From the NCBI GenBank assembly GCA_030704615.1, contig CM060734.1, forward strand, positions 32,006,042 through 32,070,041: a stretch of DNA of 64,000 bases, read 5' to 3'. A model generated the notes under the pieces. The model had not been told where the DNA came from. It made no database searches and saw only the letters and a list, made by a program, of their open reading frames with translations. Of this stretch, positions 10,641 to 19,535 are shown in pieces (position 1 is the first letter of the stretch; each line of letters begins with the position of its first letter). The DNA comes from Takakia lepidozioides (Eukaryota; Streptophyta; Takakiopsida; Takakiales; Takakiaceae). The position numbers and the translations under genes were made by a program.

Positions 10641-11595
10641 TCCGTTTCAGAAACTGGAGTTCCTGCTTTTGGTGTTCCATGCCAACTCTTATCAAAGATT
10701 TCTGTCAAATCTTTTATCCAGGGATGTACCTCAGATCTTTCACCTCGTGGTTGATCTTCTTCCCGTACCAATTCCCTTAATCTTTCTTGCAAAGAAAAAG
10801 AAGGAGTGGCATCCAACTCTAGTTCTTCCGGTATGGGTGATGTACTCTCTGATCTTAATGGTGTGAGAGGTCCAGATGATTCCCCTATGTCTATTCCTCT
10901 CTCCCAAAGATATGGATAATTAGCTTTCAGATAGCTTTCTCTTTTTGCTGAATATCTCTGGAGTCTAGCTTCTCTTTCATCACTCATGTCCCATGTCTTT
11001 TATTTCTTTAATGTGGCAATAACCAAAACTCTCTTCTGTAGTATCTCTCGTATATACCTGGGTTTCTTTCAAGCTTCAATGCACCCTTGGCTATACTAGA
11101 AGTCTCCGTTACCATATAACCATATGGCAAACAAGTCTGGAAAGTTGTTCTTGGTGTGAGTTTGATCCACAGAATATCCTTTGGAATCCAATTCTTTACC
11201 ATTACAAGCTCTTCATGCATATGAGTATAAACATTCACCTTCCTTTCCTCCCAGCCTTCAAACTCCACTCACTTAATGGATGGCAACGCTATCACATAAA
11301 CCAGTGTTGGTAACCAACGTGCTCTTCCTCTACAGGCCATCTGATAAATCTTTATCACCCCTTTCTCCAGACCCCACTCAGGGTCGGCATCATGCACTCT
11401 CTTAAGAATGTTTTCTTTACAACCGTCTGGCAATTCCAAGAACCTTTGAAAGAATTGTTTGGACAATCTTTCCTTCTCAGTTTCACAGGGAATTTGATTA
11501 ACATCAAATTCTTTAATTCTCCATCCACCATGATCCCACCAGATGCCTGTCACATCCGGTTGTTCATGACCCAGTTCCCCAGTATGGTCGCCAAA
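10580..11595 (-). pseudogene. Element II 5' coding region (gag-side remnant)
   Basis: Three open stretches follow the 5' LTR: the part of 11664-11269 lying inside the element, 11268-11008 (same frame, separated by one stop) and 10987-10580 in another frame. The last is acidic and Pro/Ser-rich (RLQRYSAKRESYLKANYP near its start). No capsid core or zinc knuckle was found. These may be the 5' end of gag left by the deletion that also removed protease and RT, but the identity is only positional. Confidence 0.45.
11572..11595 (-). promoter_or_regulatory. Candidate primer-binding site of Element II
   Basis: Reading the minus strand just inside the 5' LTR gives TTTGGCGACCATACTGGGGA. Its TTTGGCG start and GGGGA end recall the primer site of Tat/Athila-type plant elements, but the middle differs, so the priming tRNA is not named. 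Confidence 0.5.
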
Positions 11596-12555
11596 TGTCG
11601 AACGGCTTCCTTCGCTATCCGAGGTGGAAACTCCAAGATAGAAGAGTTGGATATTTCTAAGCACTCAGCCCGCTCAGTACAATCAGTCATGATCTACAAC
11701 TAGTGAATCATGGTTGTGCTTCCCATTTGTATTCCTTCTTGCCTTCATGTTATCAATTCACCTTATCTGATACTGAAGCATCAAATTGCTTCAGTATCTA
11801 CTTAATTCCAATTAATCATGCATTCATTTCACAGCTTCACTCATGTCTCTCTACACAGTGTGCTTGTATCGAATAAGTATCAGATTATGATTTATCAGGT
11901 ATCAGACCAATGCCATAGTGACACTAATCTGCCCTACAGTTTCTCTACAACTTTGCATGTAACAAGCATCTACTGTTCATCTCTCCTCCTTCTCCGTGCT
12001 CTCCGCCTGATCTCCTCTCATACATGACCAAGAAGCCCTCCCCGTGAAGTGTGTCCCCTCTTTCCGTTGCCGCTCCCCTTATCTGCCCGCAAGCTGTTCT
12101 AACCACCTAACTAATTAACCGTCATCCCTGTAGTAACACGTTCCTTTTGCAGATGTTGTTCCCTCATAGTCGTTCCCTGCCAATGATAACTGTTAACCGT
12201 CATCCCTGTAGTAACACGTTCCTTCTGCAGATGTCGTTCCCTCACAGTCATTCCCTGCCAATGATAATTGTTCCCCACGTACTGTGACAAGCTGTGTCGA
12301 GCTGTGTCGAGCTGTGACTGGCTGTGACTGGCTGTGTCGGCTGTGTCGGGCTGTGGTGGGCTGTGACTGGCTGTGTCGGGCTTTGTCGGGCTGTGACGGG
12401 CTGTGTCGGGCTGTGGCGGCTGTGACGGGCTGTGTAACCCCCCTAAAGCCTGCTGCTGCCACCCCTAAGGCTCCTGTTGGTCTCAGTCTGCGCAAAAATT
12501 AAGGGTACCCCACAAAACCCGTAAAAGCGTCTAAGTCCCAAGCAACCCTCTAACA
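11596..12555 (-). repeat. Element II 5' LTR (right copy)
   Basis: 960 bp, almost identical to 3050-4022. It starts TGTCGAACGGCTTCC and ends CCCTCTAACA on the plus strand, followed by target copy TGGCC. It carries its own GGCTGTG tandem block at about 12282-12440. The promoter for the minus-strand element should lie here, but no confident TATA box was picked. Confidence 0.92.
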
Positions 12556-12870
12556 TGGCCCAGCCGAGAGGAGGTATAGGCCACTACGAGTCTTGTTGGA
12601 TTCGGGAGCACAGCCATTGATGTTGGGGAGAGCAGCAGTTGCAAGCTTGGGCCTTACAGAGGCGGATTTGGAGCCTTGCCTTTTCTAGATTCAGACATCT
12701 TTAGGTGGTTCAGAGAAGACACAAGGGATCACACGCCATGAGCTCTTCATTCGACTACAACCAGATCATCTTATGGATGGCTCAGTCATGAGAGCCAAAA
12801 CCATTGTTTACGAACGCGATGTCCTATGATGTGCTTGTTGGTGGGGTTATGTTATACCCAATGGAATTTA
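12556..12870 (+). pseudogene. Element I aspartic protease
   Basis: The frame resumes after Element II with RVLLDSGAQPLMLG, the D-S-G-A active-site loop of retroviral-type aspartic proteases. A flap-like region follows, then SYDVLVGGVMLYP, the usual C-terminal hydrophobic motif of gypsy proteases. The enzyme would cut the gag-pol polyprotein. A TAG at about 12687 and at least one frameshift before the second motif break it. Read across the insertion, the preceding codons at 3010-3049 stay in phase. 12870-13310 continues with a Trp/Arg-rich linker (frame 12804-13202) that I cannot identify. Confidence 0.85.
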
Positions 12871-13310
12871 CTCTGGACTTTTGGGAGGAAACGACGTCCT
12901 ATAGGCCGGAGTGGCAGTCAGGGGATAGCCGACGTGCACTGCTCCTAGTGCGGTTTATTGGGAATGTAGCGGTGAATCACAGGAACATGATGCCAACATT
13001 GGCTGCATTTTCAGGTGTGGTGGCTTGGGGTGGTGAGCTCTTGAAGGGCAATAGCCATGCAGATGATAGGCCACCACCTGATGAGGACAAGCAATTGGCA
13101 TACAAGGCTGAGTTGTTTCCTCGTGTTCCTGTGCATAGCTCACTATGGGGTACAGTTGGGAATTTGCAGCAAGTGGCCAGCCAGTGTTTGCAGCAAACAT
13201 GACAGGAGGCCTTTCCATCGGTAGGTGAGGGGAGTTCAGTGACATCACCTGGACCTCCTCAGTTAGCTCCATTGGACACAATGCCTACTATCTGGCAGAA
13301 ACTTGACTCA

Positions 13311-14295
13311 GACATTTGTTTGCTAGACCTGTTTAGAGCATGAGCATTGGGTTTGCAGGAGTGTTGCAACCAAGAATCAAAGTACGCAAGTACTTATAAG
13401 TGGAGAAGGATGAGATTGCTCGCCGTGTTTCCATGCACCATGTTGTCTTACTCACATATCAGTATCATGAGTTGTTGCCTCTCTCAACAATTCAAGGGTA
13501 CCAAAAGGCCTTGCCAGCAGACATTATCATGCTGGGGGCGGAGGATTTGGATCGACATGGTCCCATTGACTTGGTGATAGCAGGGTGGCCTTGCCAAGGA
13601 CATTCTCCCGCAGGTCATGGTAATGGTTTGCATGATGCACGATCGTATCTGTTTTGGGAGATGTTGCGAGTGTTGCGTGACTTGCAGGTGAGGCAAGTGC
13701 AACCTCTAGTTTACATCCTGGAGAATGTTCCTCTCATGGGGTCTATCGGGCCAGGGTTATGGTCAATGTGCATCAGATCCGGTCATGGATTGGACCAGCT
13801 GTATTGTTAGATGCAGCTGTAGTGGGTTCACGGACACATAGGCCTAGGTTGTGGTGGACCAATCTTGCACCACCGGAGTTGCTCAAGAGAGCCTATTATT
13901 CCATTCAACGGCCACCCAACCTCACGGTTGAGGGAATTTTGGACCAAGGGAGGCAACCACAGAGAGTGCAACATGATGATCGTCTACCTTTGGCGGTGGT
14001 CAATCGAGTGAGGCAACCACGTGCGGCCTTGCCTACACTCATGAGTTTTCCCTCGTCTCATGCTTTTCGAGACAATGGTCCAGGGTTGATTTGGGACAAT
14101 GCGCTATAACAATTGGTGGAGCCTAGTGCGGATGAGCGAGAACGGGCAATGGGGTTTGCCACGGGCAGTACAGCTATGTCAGCTCTGTCAGAGGCATCAC
14201 GACGCCAGATGTTGGATCAAACAATGGATCTCAATTGTCTGACATGGGATATTGGCTTATGCATGGTTGAACAACGGAGATTGCAAGCAGAGTAA
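13311..14295 (+). pseudogene. C5 cytosine DNA methyltransferase domain inside Element I
   Basis: It would transfer a methyl group from S-adenosylmethionine to cytosine C5. Motifs appear in the canonical, non-permuted order: motif I-like LLDLFRA at 13320-13340; motif II VEKDEIAR at 13400; motif IV AGWPCQGHS with the catalytic Cys codon at 13592-13594; motif VI ILENVP near 13715-13732; a motif VIII region GSRTHRPRLWWTNL at about 13823-13864; motif IX-like ADERERAMGF; and motif X-like MLDQTMDLNCLTW near 14210-14250. The stretch between VIII and IX fits a target-recognition region. The order rules out the circularly permuted plant DRM type. Frameshifts near 13350 and 13750, and stops at 13341 and 14107, disable this copy. 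It lies between protease and RT on the same strand, so it was part of the pol polyprotein. Confidence 0.88.
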
Positions 14296-14303
14296 GTGCA
14301 AAC

Positions 14304-15043
14304 TACACTGGCTCAAAAGCGGCAGATGTGCCCTCCACTAAAAATCCATAAGAAAAAATTAATTAAATTTATATTTAAGGATATTTGTTCAAATATATTT
14401 TTATCTTCATAGGTAATGGTATACTAATCATATTTAGTAAATGGTCTCATCCCAAATATTTGAGATATTTTTTATTGTAATTATTTTCTAACATTTTTTC
14501 CTTACTTAGAAATAATAGCTATTTACTATTATCTTGTAGTTTATGAAATTTGTCCATATAACAATAAGCTCCTAGAGACAATAACAATATATATATTCCT
14601 AGCAAAGATCTCCACCCAAATATGAGTTTTTCAAAATGTTAGGACAAATCGTCATTTTGGGGATTTTTTTGGTACAAAAAAGTCCATAGAGTCTTGATGG
14701 ATGGATGGAATTGTTCACAAATTTATGTTTGTGTCTATTTAAACATTGTGTATCCAGTAGTAAAGTCCATATATGAATTGGTTTTGCACAAATAAGTTAT
14801 TCAAATGGCATTTGGGACATTAGATGGACTGTGACATTCCATTGGAATTCCCTACAAAAGTCCATAGCTTCATGAGATTTCATCCAAATTCCAAAATAAT
14901 TGTACCCACATGTACATATGGTAGATGGCTAACCTATTTTAAGTCCATTTGCTATGAATGTATACTTATGTGTATAGGATGCAGAATAATATGACAAGCA
15001 GTCAGTCGAAAACTACAAATTGAGTCCAAACTAAGCCAGTGTA
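14304..15043. mobile_element. MITE-like AT-rich insert with terminal inverted repeats
   Basis: An AT-rich block without coding potential interrupts Element I. Its ends are perfect inverted repeats, ACTACACTGGCT at 14302-14313 and AGCCAGTGTAGT at 15034-15045. Read as TA plus CACTGGCT...AGCCAGTG plus TA, it fits a TA target duplication, as in Tc1/mariner-type MITEs. Alternative: an intron, because GTAAGT occurs at 14292-14297 and CCCAG at 15055-15059, but the frames on either side do not join in phase. Confidence 0.5.
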
Positions 15044-15565
15044 GTCTACATCTACCCAGCATTGGTGACTACTTGTGCACTTCCATTGGATATTGCACCC
15101 TCTTTGCCAACCGGGACGGTGGAGGCAGTGAGTGGGGGCGAGCACAAGATCATGGGGTGCAAACACCCACGGCAGATGTGGGATGAGATGCGGAAAGAGA
15201 GAGTCATTGGATCTCTCAAACAACAATATGAGGAGTGGGGAGAGCCATACACTAAGGATCAGTTGGAGGCCAATGTGGCCAATGTTTTTGAAGAGGTTGA
15301 GAATGTTTCTTCACTAGAAGATGTTCTCAAGGTGGCTATGGCGGAGCAAGTGGAGGCTACGCCACAGTCAGGGTGGGCGGACAAGGCCCAAGAGGTTGCT
15401 ATCTAGCAACCAAAGGTTGCGTCTCCTACCTCCAAGCCTGGTGTATCCAAGGTTGTAGTCACTGAGGACAATTGGGAACCAGATGTTAGACCTACAGTCA
15501 CCAGAGGAGAGAGACGGAGGATCCAGCGATTTCTAAGGGCTTATAGAAATTGCTTTGCCTTCGGT
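15044..15565 (+). pseudogene. Element I linker between methyltransferase and RT
   Basis: The open frame at 15062-15406 encodes a charged stretch containing MWDEMRKERVIGSLKQQY and an acidic helix-like segment. It ends in a stop and then gives way to the pre-RT region, which has RRRIQRFLRAYRNCFAFGL near 15512-15565, typical of the segment before a gypsy RT. I recognise no domain in the first part. Confidence 0.45.
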
Positions 15566-16689
15566 TTGAAGGATTTGGGGTGTTTGAAGGGCCAGGAGAT
15601 TCGTATTGATTTTGCAAGTGATACGCCAATTTTTCGAAGGCCCTATAGGTATAGTGACATGGAGAGATATTTGATCCAGTCACGGACTATGGAGTTGTTC
15701 GAAGCTGGATTGGTAGAGTTGTCAGGCGGGGAGTATGCCTCAACAACGGTGATGTCAGCTAAGAATGATATCTATGGCAATTGGACAGAAAGAGGATGTG
15801 TGGGGACTATCGTCTTGTAAACCGTCAGACTAAGTCCAATAGATATGCCATGCCAACTCCAGAGGAAATCTTTGATGCCATTGGGCATGCGAAGATGTTT
15901 AGCACATTGGACTTACGATCGGGTTATCACCAGTTACCAATCAAAGAGGTTGACAAGCAAAAGACGACATTCTGGGGGATTGACCAGCATGGGAAGGATT
16001 GTTGTACCAATGGCGCTTCCTACCATTTGGGTATCAGAGGTTCATGGATATGATTCTTGCAGGGCTAGACTTCGCTTGGTGCTACATTGATGATACCATC
16101 ATCTTTAGTGCCACGGTTGAGGAGCATGAGAGACACCTTCATGTGGTGCTTGAGTGCTTGATGGCGCATGGATTGAAACTGCACCCTGGCAAGTGCAAGT
16201 TCTTCCACGATCAGATTGAGTATCTGGGCCACATGATATATCCTGGAGGATTGGGTGTTCAACAGACAAAGGTGGAGGCCATTGCACGCATTCTACGCCC
16301 CATAGATGTAGCAAACTACTATTGTCGGTTTGTCAAGGGATTTAGCAGCATTGCGAAGGCTCTTACCAAATTGACCAAGGTGGGTCAGGAGTGGCAGTGG
16401 GAGAAGGAGCAAGAGGAAGCCTTTGAGAAACTCAAGGCTCGATTGATTTCTGCGCCTATTCTGAGGCGGCCTATTTGGGGGCGGCCTTTCCAGCTACACA
16501 CGGATTGGAGTATGATGGGGATTGGAGCAGTGCTCACACAGATGGATGATAAGGGAAGAGAGTTCGTAGTGGCATATGCTAGCCGCTCGAACAATGATGC
16601 TGAGACGAAGTATAAGCTCATATGAAGGAGAGTGTCTAGCTGTAGTATGGGCAGTGACACATTTCTATCTCTATGGCAATCTCTTTACC
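15566..16689 (+). pseudogene. Element I reverse transcriptase and start of RNase H
   Basis: It copies element RNA to DNA. Pre-RT and fingers: RIDFASDTPIFRRPYRYS. Palm: GDYRLVNRQT, then FSTLDLRSGYHQLPI with the first catalytic Asp. Frameshifts occur near 15800 and 15990. The second frame (15999-16625) has RFLPFGYQRFMD and the catalytic YIDD at 16083-16094, then the thumb with YYCRFVKGFSSIAKALTKL. RNase H starts with LHTDWSMMGIGAVLTQ, and a frame change near 16600 leads to YEGECLAVVWAVTHF. The frame stops at 16689, where a solo LTR is inserted. Confidence 0.92.
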
Positions 16690-17311
16690 TGTCACGGACA
16701 TAGCCCAGAGGAACTTACCAGGAGTAAATACCAGAAGTTACAAAATTACCATGTTACCGGAAGTTACCATGACTTACCGTGATTTATCATGATCTACCAT
16801 GATTTATCATTACTTACCAAGTTACCGGGAGTTTACCAAATTACTAAGAGTAACTTGGGAAACTACTCAGAAAGCTTCCTTTTGAGGAAACTTCTCCATC
16901 AAGATACCTCCTTTGTTTAAGGAAGCTTCTCCATCAAGAAACCTTTGGTTAATCTTGGAAACTTCTCCAGCAAGAAACCTCCATAGGGGAAGTTTCTTGG
17001 GGAAGTTTCTTAGTAGCCAGTATATATAGGAGGCGAGACTAGACACTCTTCAGTCTCGCCAACACAAGTTCAAGCTACTCTTGTTCCAAGTCCAGTACTC
17101 CAGTCCAGCTTCCAATATCCAGTCCAGTTTCCAGCATTCCAGTATCCGAGTCGAGTTCCAGTATTTTGTACTCTTGTCCATTGTTATAAAGATCATCTTG
17201 ATTCATGTTCACCTACCATGCATTCGGCCACGCCGACCTTGACTTCTTATCTAGTCTTGTACCTCTACTCTGATACCTTGTTTGTGTTCTGTCATGTTCT
17301 CGTCCTTGACA
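16690..17311 (+). mobile_element. Solo LTR with perfect target duplication
   Basis: 622 bp starting TGTCACGGACA and ending CGTCCTTGACA, flanked on both sides by TTACC (16685-16689 and 17312-17316). Removing it rejoins the RNase H frame of Element I exactly. It is therefore the product of LTR-LTR recombination of a third, unrelated LTR element. The first 170 bp contain repeated TTACCATGA-type units. It has a TATATATAGG box at 17021-17030, followed by a 9-bp hairpin. Strand is set from the TATA box. Confidence 0.9.
17021..17060 (+). promoter_or_regulatory. TATA box and start-site hairpin of the solo LTR
   Basis: TATATATAGG at 17021-17030 is followed by GGCGAGACT (17032-17040) and its perfect inverted copy AGTCTCGCC (17052-17060). 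The hairpin would sit at the predicted RNA start, about 30 nt after the TATA box. Confidence 0.55.
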
Positions 17312-17502
17312 TTACCCTTGTCATGGATCATCAACCATTGAAGTGGTTGATGGAGTCAGACAAGCTTATAGGGAAGCTTGCACGGTGGGCACTTATGCTT
17401 CAAGAGTACGACTTCGAGGTGGTACATCGAGCCGGAATAGTCAACCGGGATGCGGATGGATTGAGTCGCAATCCATGTACAAGTGAGCTTGATGATACAT
17501 GA
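17312..17502 (+). pseudogene. Element I RNase H, C-terminal part
   Basis: It continues the frame cut at 16689: VMDHQPLKWLM with the conserved Asp-His, then GKLARWALMLQEYDFEVVHR and NRDADGLSR, the usual ending of gypsy RNase H. The stop at 17500-17502 is followed by integrase in another frame. Confidence 0.9.
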
Positions 17503-17540
17503 CATTGGCATGGTGAGACGGACGAGGAGATGGTGCCAGG

Positions 17541-18690
17541 ATGACACGCATCTGCCTTTTTGTGTATTCTAGCGATGAGAGCTCAAGCTGGTCCATCCCA
17601 TGTGATTGGTCATATAGTGTGCATGATGATCTAGAGATCAGTGAGAAGCTTGGTGGTGTTAAGAATGTGCATGAAGATGCAACAGTGTTGGCCTACCTTC
17701 GTACTGGAGAAGGAGAAAGATCAGATCCTACAACGAGCCAAGAGATTCAAGTGGGAGGGGACTCACCTACTCCGAGTATGGAAGGATGGACGAGTGAGGA
17801 TTGTTCTTCATCCAACACAACGAGCGCGATTGGTACGCCATGCCCATGAGGAGTTGAGACATTTTGGGGTGCGGCGTACTCATAGTTTGCTGTAAGGACA
17901 ATATTGGTGGCGGGGCATGCACACGGATGTGCAACAGTTGGTGGCAAGGTGTATGGTGTGTGAAAGAGTGCGGGCTTCTGTCAATGCACCTACTCCACAA
18001 TTGCATTATTTACCCATTATGGGTTTGGGCTATCATTGGAGTCTTGACTTCGCAGGCCCATTGCCACTAACAATTCGCCATAACAAGTATGTGCTGGTGA
18101 TGGTGGAACATTTCTCCAAGTGGATTGAACTGGCAGCATTGCCTGACAAGGCAAGTGAGGGGGCTGCGTATGGATTATTAGATCGAGTGTTTAGCCAATT
18201 TGGTGCTCCAGCCGAGGTACTCACAGACCAAGGGAGAGAATTTTTGGGGGAGTTTCAGGCTTTGTGTGAGCAAGCCTTGATAGATCACCACACTACTTCT
18301 CGGGATCATCCCGAGGCTGATGGCTTGGTAGAGAGGGTTGTGCAAACAGTCAAGCGAGGCTTGTGCAAGTATGACTTGCAGAAGAGACACTTGGGAGATT
18401 GGGACCTTCAGCTACCTTGGTTGGCCATGGGCTACAGGTTTAACAAGCAAGCATCACTTGCCTCGTTCTCGTCTTATTTCCTTCTCTTTGGCCGAGAGCC
18501 AGATTTGTTTGCATCTATTCGCAGGGAGACTGCAGTAGTCCTCAAGCTTGATGATCCGGATGTGTGGACACAAGGATGTGCCCAGTCGGCAGAATTGTTC
18601 AAGAGAGTCATGCCTATGGCTTTTGAGAACATTTCTATTGCCCAACATCGAGATACATTGAGGTACGTCATTATACGTGGATGGGGATAT
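17541..18690 (+). pseudogene. Element I integrase
   Basis: The zinc domain (HAHEELRHFGVRRTHSLL, then CMVCERV) is split by a TAA at 17893-17895. The core has the first catalytic Asp in HWSLDFAGP, the second in VLTDQGREF, and Glu in GLVERVVQTVK, in a frame open from 17917 to 18693. The C-terminal region then reads RFHPGDYVYQQQ after a stop at 18691, which fits the GPY/F-like beta-barrel. It inserts the cDNA in the genome. A PHD finger follows directly instead of a chromodomain. Confidence 0.92.
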
Positions 18691-19272
18691 TGACCAAGTG
18701 TTTGGCGTTTCCATCCTGGGGACTATGTGTATCAGCAGCAGACAACGCCCACGACCTTGGATGTCACAGCAGGTCATGTGATTCTAAGGGTCCGGGAGGT
18801 GTTGCTTCAGGAGTGTTGATTCTGGAGGGTCGAGATGGCATGGTATGGAAAAGACCATGTGCGCAATTATGCGTCATGTCACCTTCCACATATGGATGGG
18901 AGAATAAATCCCAACCTTGCACTGGTACCTGCAAGGTTGCGTTGCATGCTATGTGGGCATGCTGGTGGTGCCACGACCATGTTGGTGTGTGACAAATGCT
19001 CAAGGGGGTGACACATGGGATGCTTGATACCACCACTTCAGGAGGTTCTTAGTGGAGAATGGTTGTGTCCACGATGCCTTGGACAGATGTAGTGGGGCAT
19101 GATAGTGGTGAGGTTGACAAGTGATTCAAGGTATAGCTACCGGGAGTTCAATGCCATGGACACCCAATTGAGGCCATGGATTGCAGGAAGGCGAGTAACG
19201 AGGGGCTATTTTTGCACCCGGCCTCTTGATTTATTGACTTCAGATACTGGGACTTGGGCGATTGATGACTAA
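18691..19272 (+). pseudogene. PHD finger and tail at the integrase C-terminus of Element I
   Basis: After the GPY/F-like segment comes a C4HC3 zinc finger: RCMLCGHAGG, then MLVCDKCSRG, HMGC, and GEWLCPRC, running from the first Cys codon at 18943 to the last at 19075-19077. Spacing and the LVCDKC...GEWLCPRC signature are those of PHD fingers, which commonly read histone H3 tails. The aromatic residue before the zinc-binding His is replaced by TGA at 19009-19011 (TGG to TGA). After a stop, a tail (about 19120-19270) with MDTQLRPWIAGRRV and CTRPLDLLT remains coding-like. A role in targeting integration is inferred by analogy with chromodomains. Confidence 0.85.
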
Positions 19273-19335
19273 GCGATGATCTTATTGGGATGGATACTTG
19301 CCAGCTATCCGGTGTTAGAGGGATCTAATCACCAG

Positions 19336-19347
19336 CTAGGGGGGCGA
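19336..19347 (+). promoter_or_regulatory. Possible polypurine tract of Element I
   Basis: CTAGGGGGGCGA lies just after the coding region and about 90 bp before the TGTCATGG LTR-like repeat. If this is the tract, the 3' LTR should start near 19348, which conflicts with the LTR start inferred from the shared repeat. Confidence 0.35.
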
Positions 19348-19435
19348 TTGTGGTATAGCTTTTTAGGATTGTGTGCTTAGATTATGTGGTGGACAGCGAT
19401 GTATGTTATGGCACGATGCTTAGGTGCACGATAAC

Positions 19436-19535
19436 TGTCATGGTTTTAGTCATGGTTATCTAGAATTACCTACTTCTAGTTAACTAGGATATTTTAGATA
19501 TTTATATCTATATTTTGTGTGTTGGGACTTCATTT
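19436..19535 (+). repeat. Right terminal repeat remnant of Element I
   Basis: 19436-19469 repeats 352-385 exactly in direct orientation. 19476-19535 repeats 386-445 in inverted orientation with about two differences. Beyond 19535 similarity to the left end stops. Confidence 0.6.

Larger units (their letters stand above)
3050..12555 (-). mobile_element. Element II: Ty3/gypsy retrotransposon with long 3' extra gene
   Basis: A minus-strand element is bounded by two LTRs, 3050-4022 and 11596-12555. On the plus strand each begins TGTCGAACGGC and ends CCCTCTAACA. The flanks are TGGCA (3045-3049) and TGGCC (12556-12560), a 5-bp target duplication with one mismatch. In element order it holds the 5' LTR (right), a primer-site candidate, a short gag-side region, a truncated RT joined to RNase H, integrase, a 30-bp tandem repeat, a 4.2-kb extra coding region, a polypurine tract and the 3' LTR (left). 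The protease and the catalytic half of RT are missing, so it is non-autonomous. The 3' extra gene recalls Tat/Athila-type elements. Confidence 0.9.
352..19535 (+). mobile_element. Element I: decayed Ty3/gypsy retrotransposon with DNA methyltransferase and PHD finger
   Basis: Plus-strand coding modules follow one another in this order: gag with zinc knuckles (1149-2200), protease (12556-12870), C5 cytosine methyltransferase (13311-14295), reverse transcriptase and RNase H (15566-17502), integrase (17541-18690) and PHD finger (18943-19077). RT before integrase is the Ty3/gypsy order. The run is split by Element II (3050-12555), a MITE-like insert (about 14306-15041) and a solo LTR (16690-17311). 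A 34-nt direct repeat beginning TGTCATGGTTTTAG lies at 352-385 and 19436-19469 and probably marks LTR starts, but full matching LTRs could not be traced. Frameshifts and in-frame stops occur in nearly every module, so this copy cannot move by itself. Confidence 0.85.
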
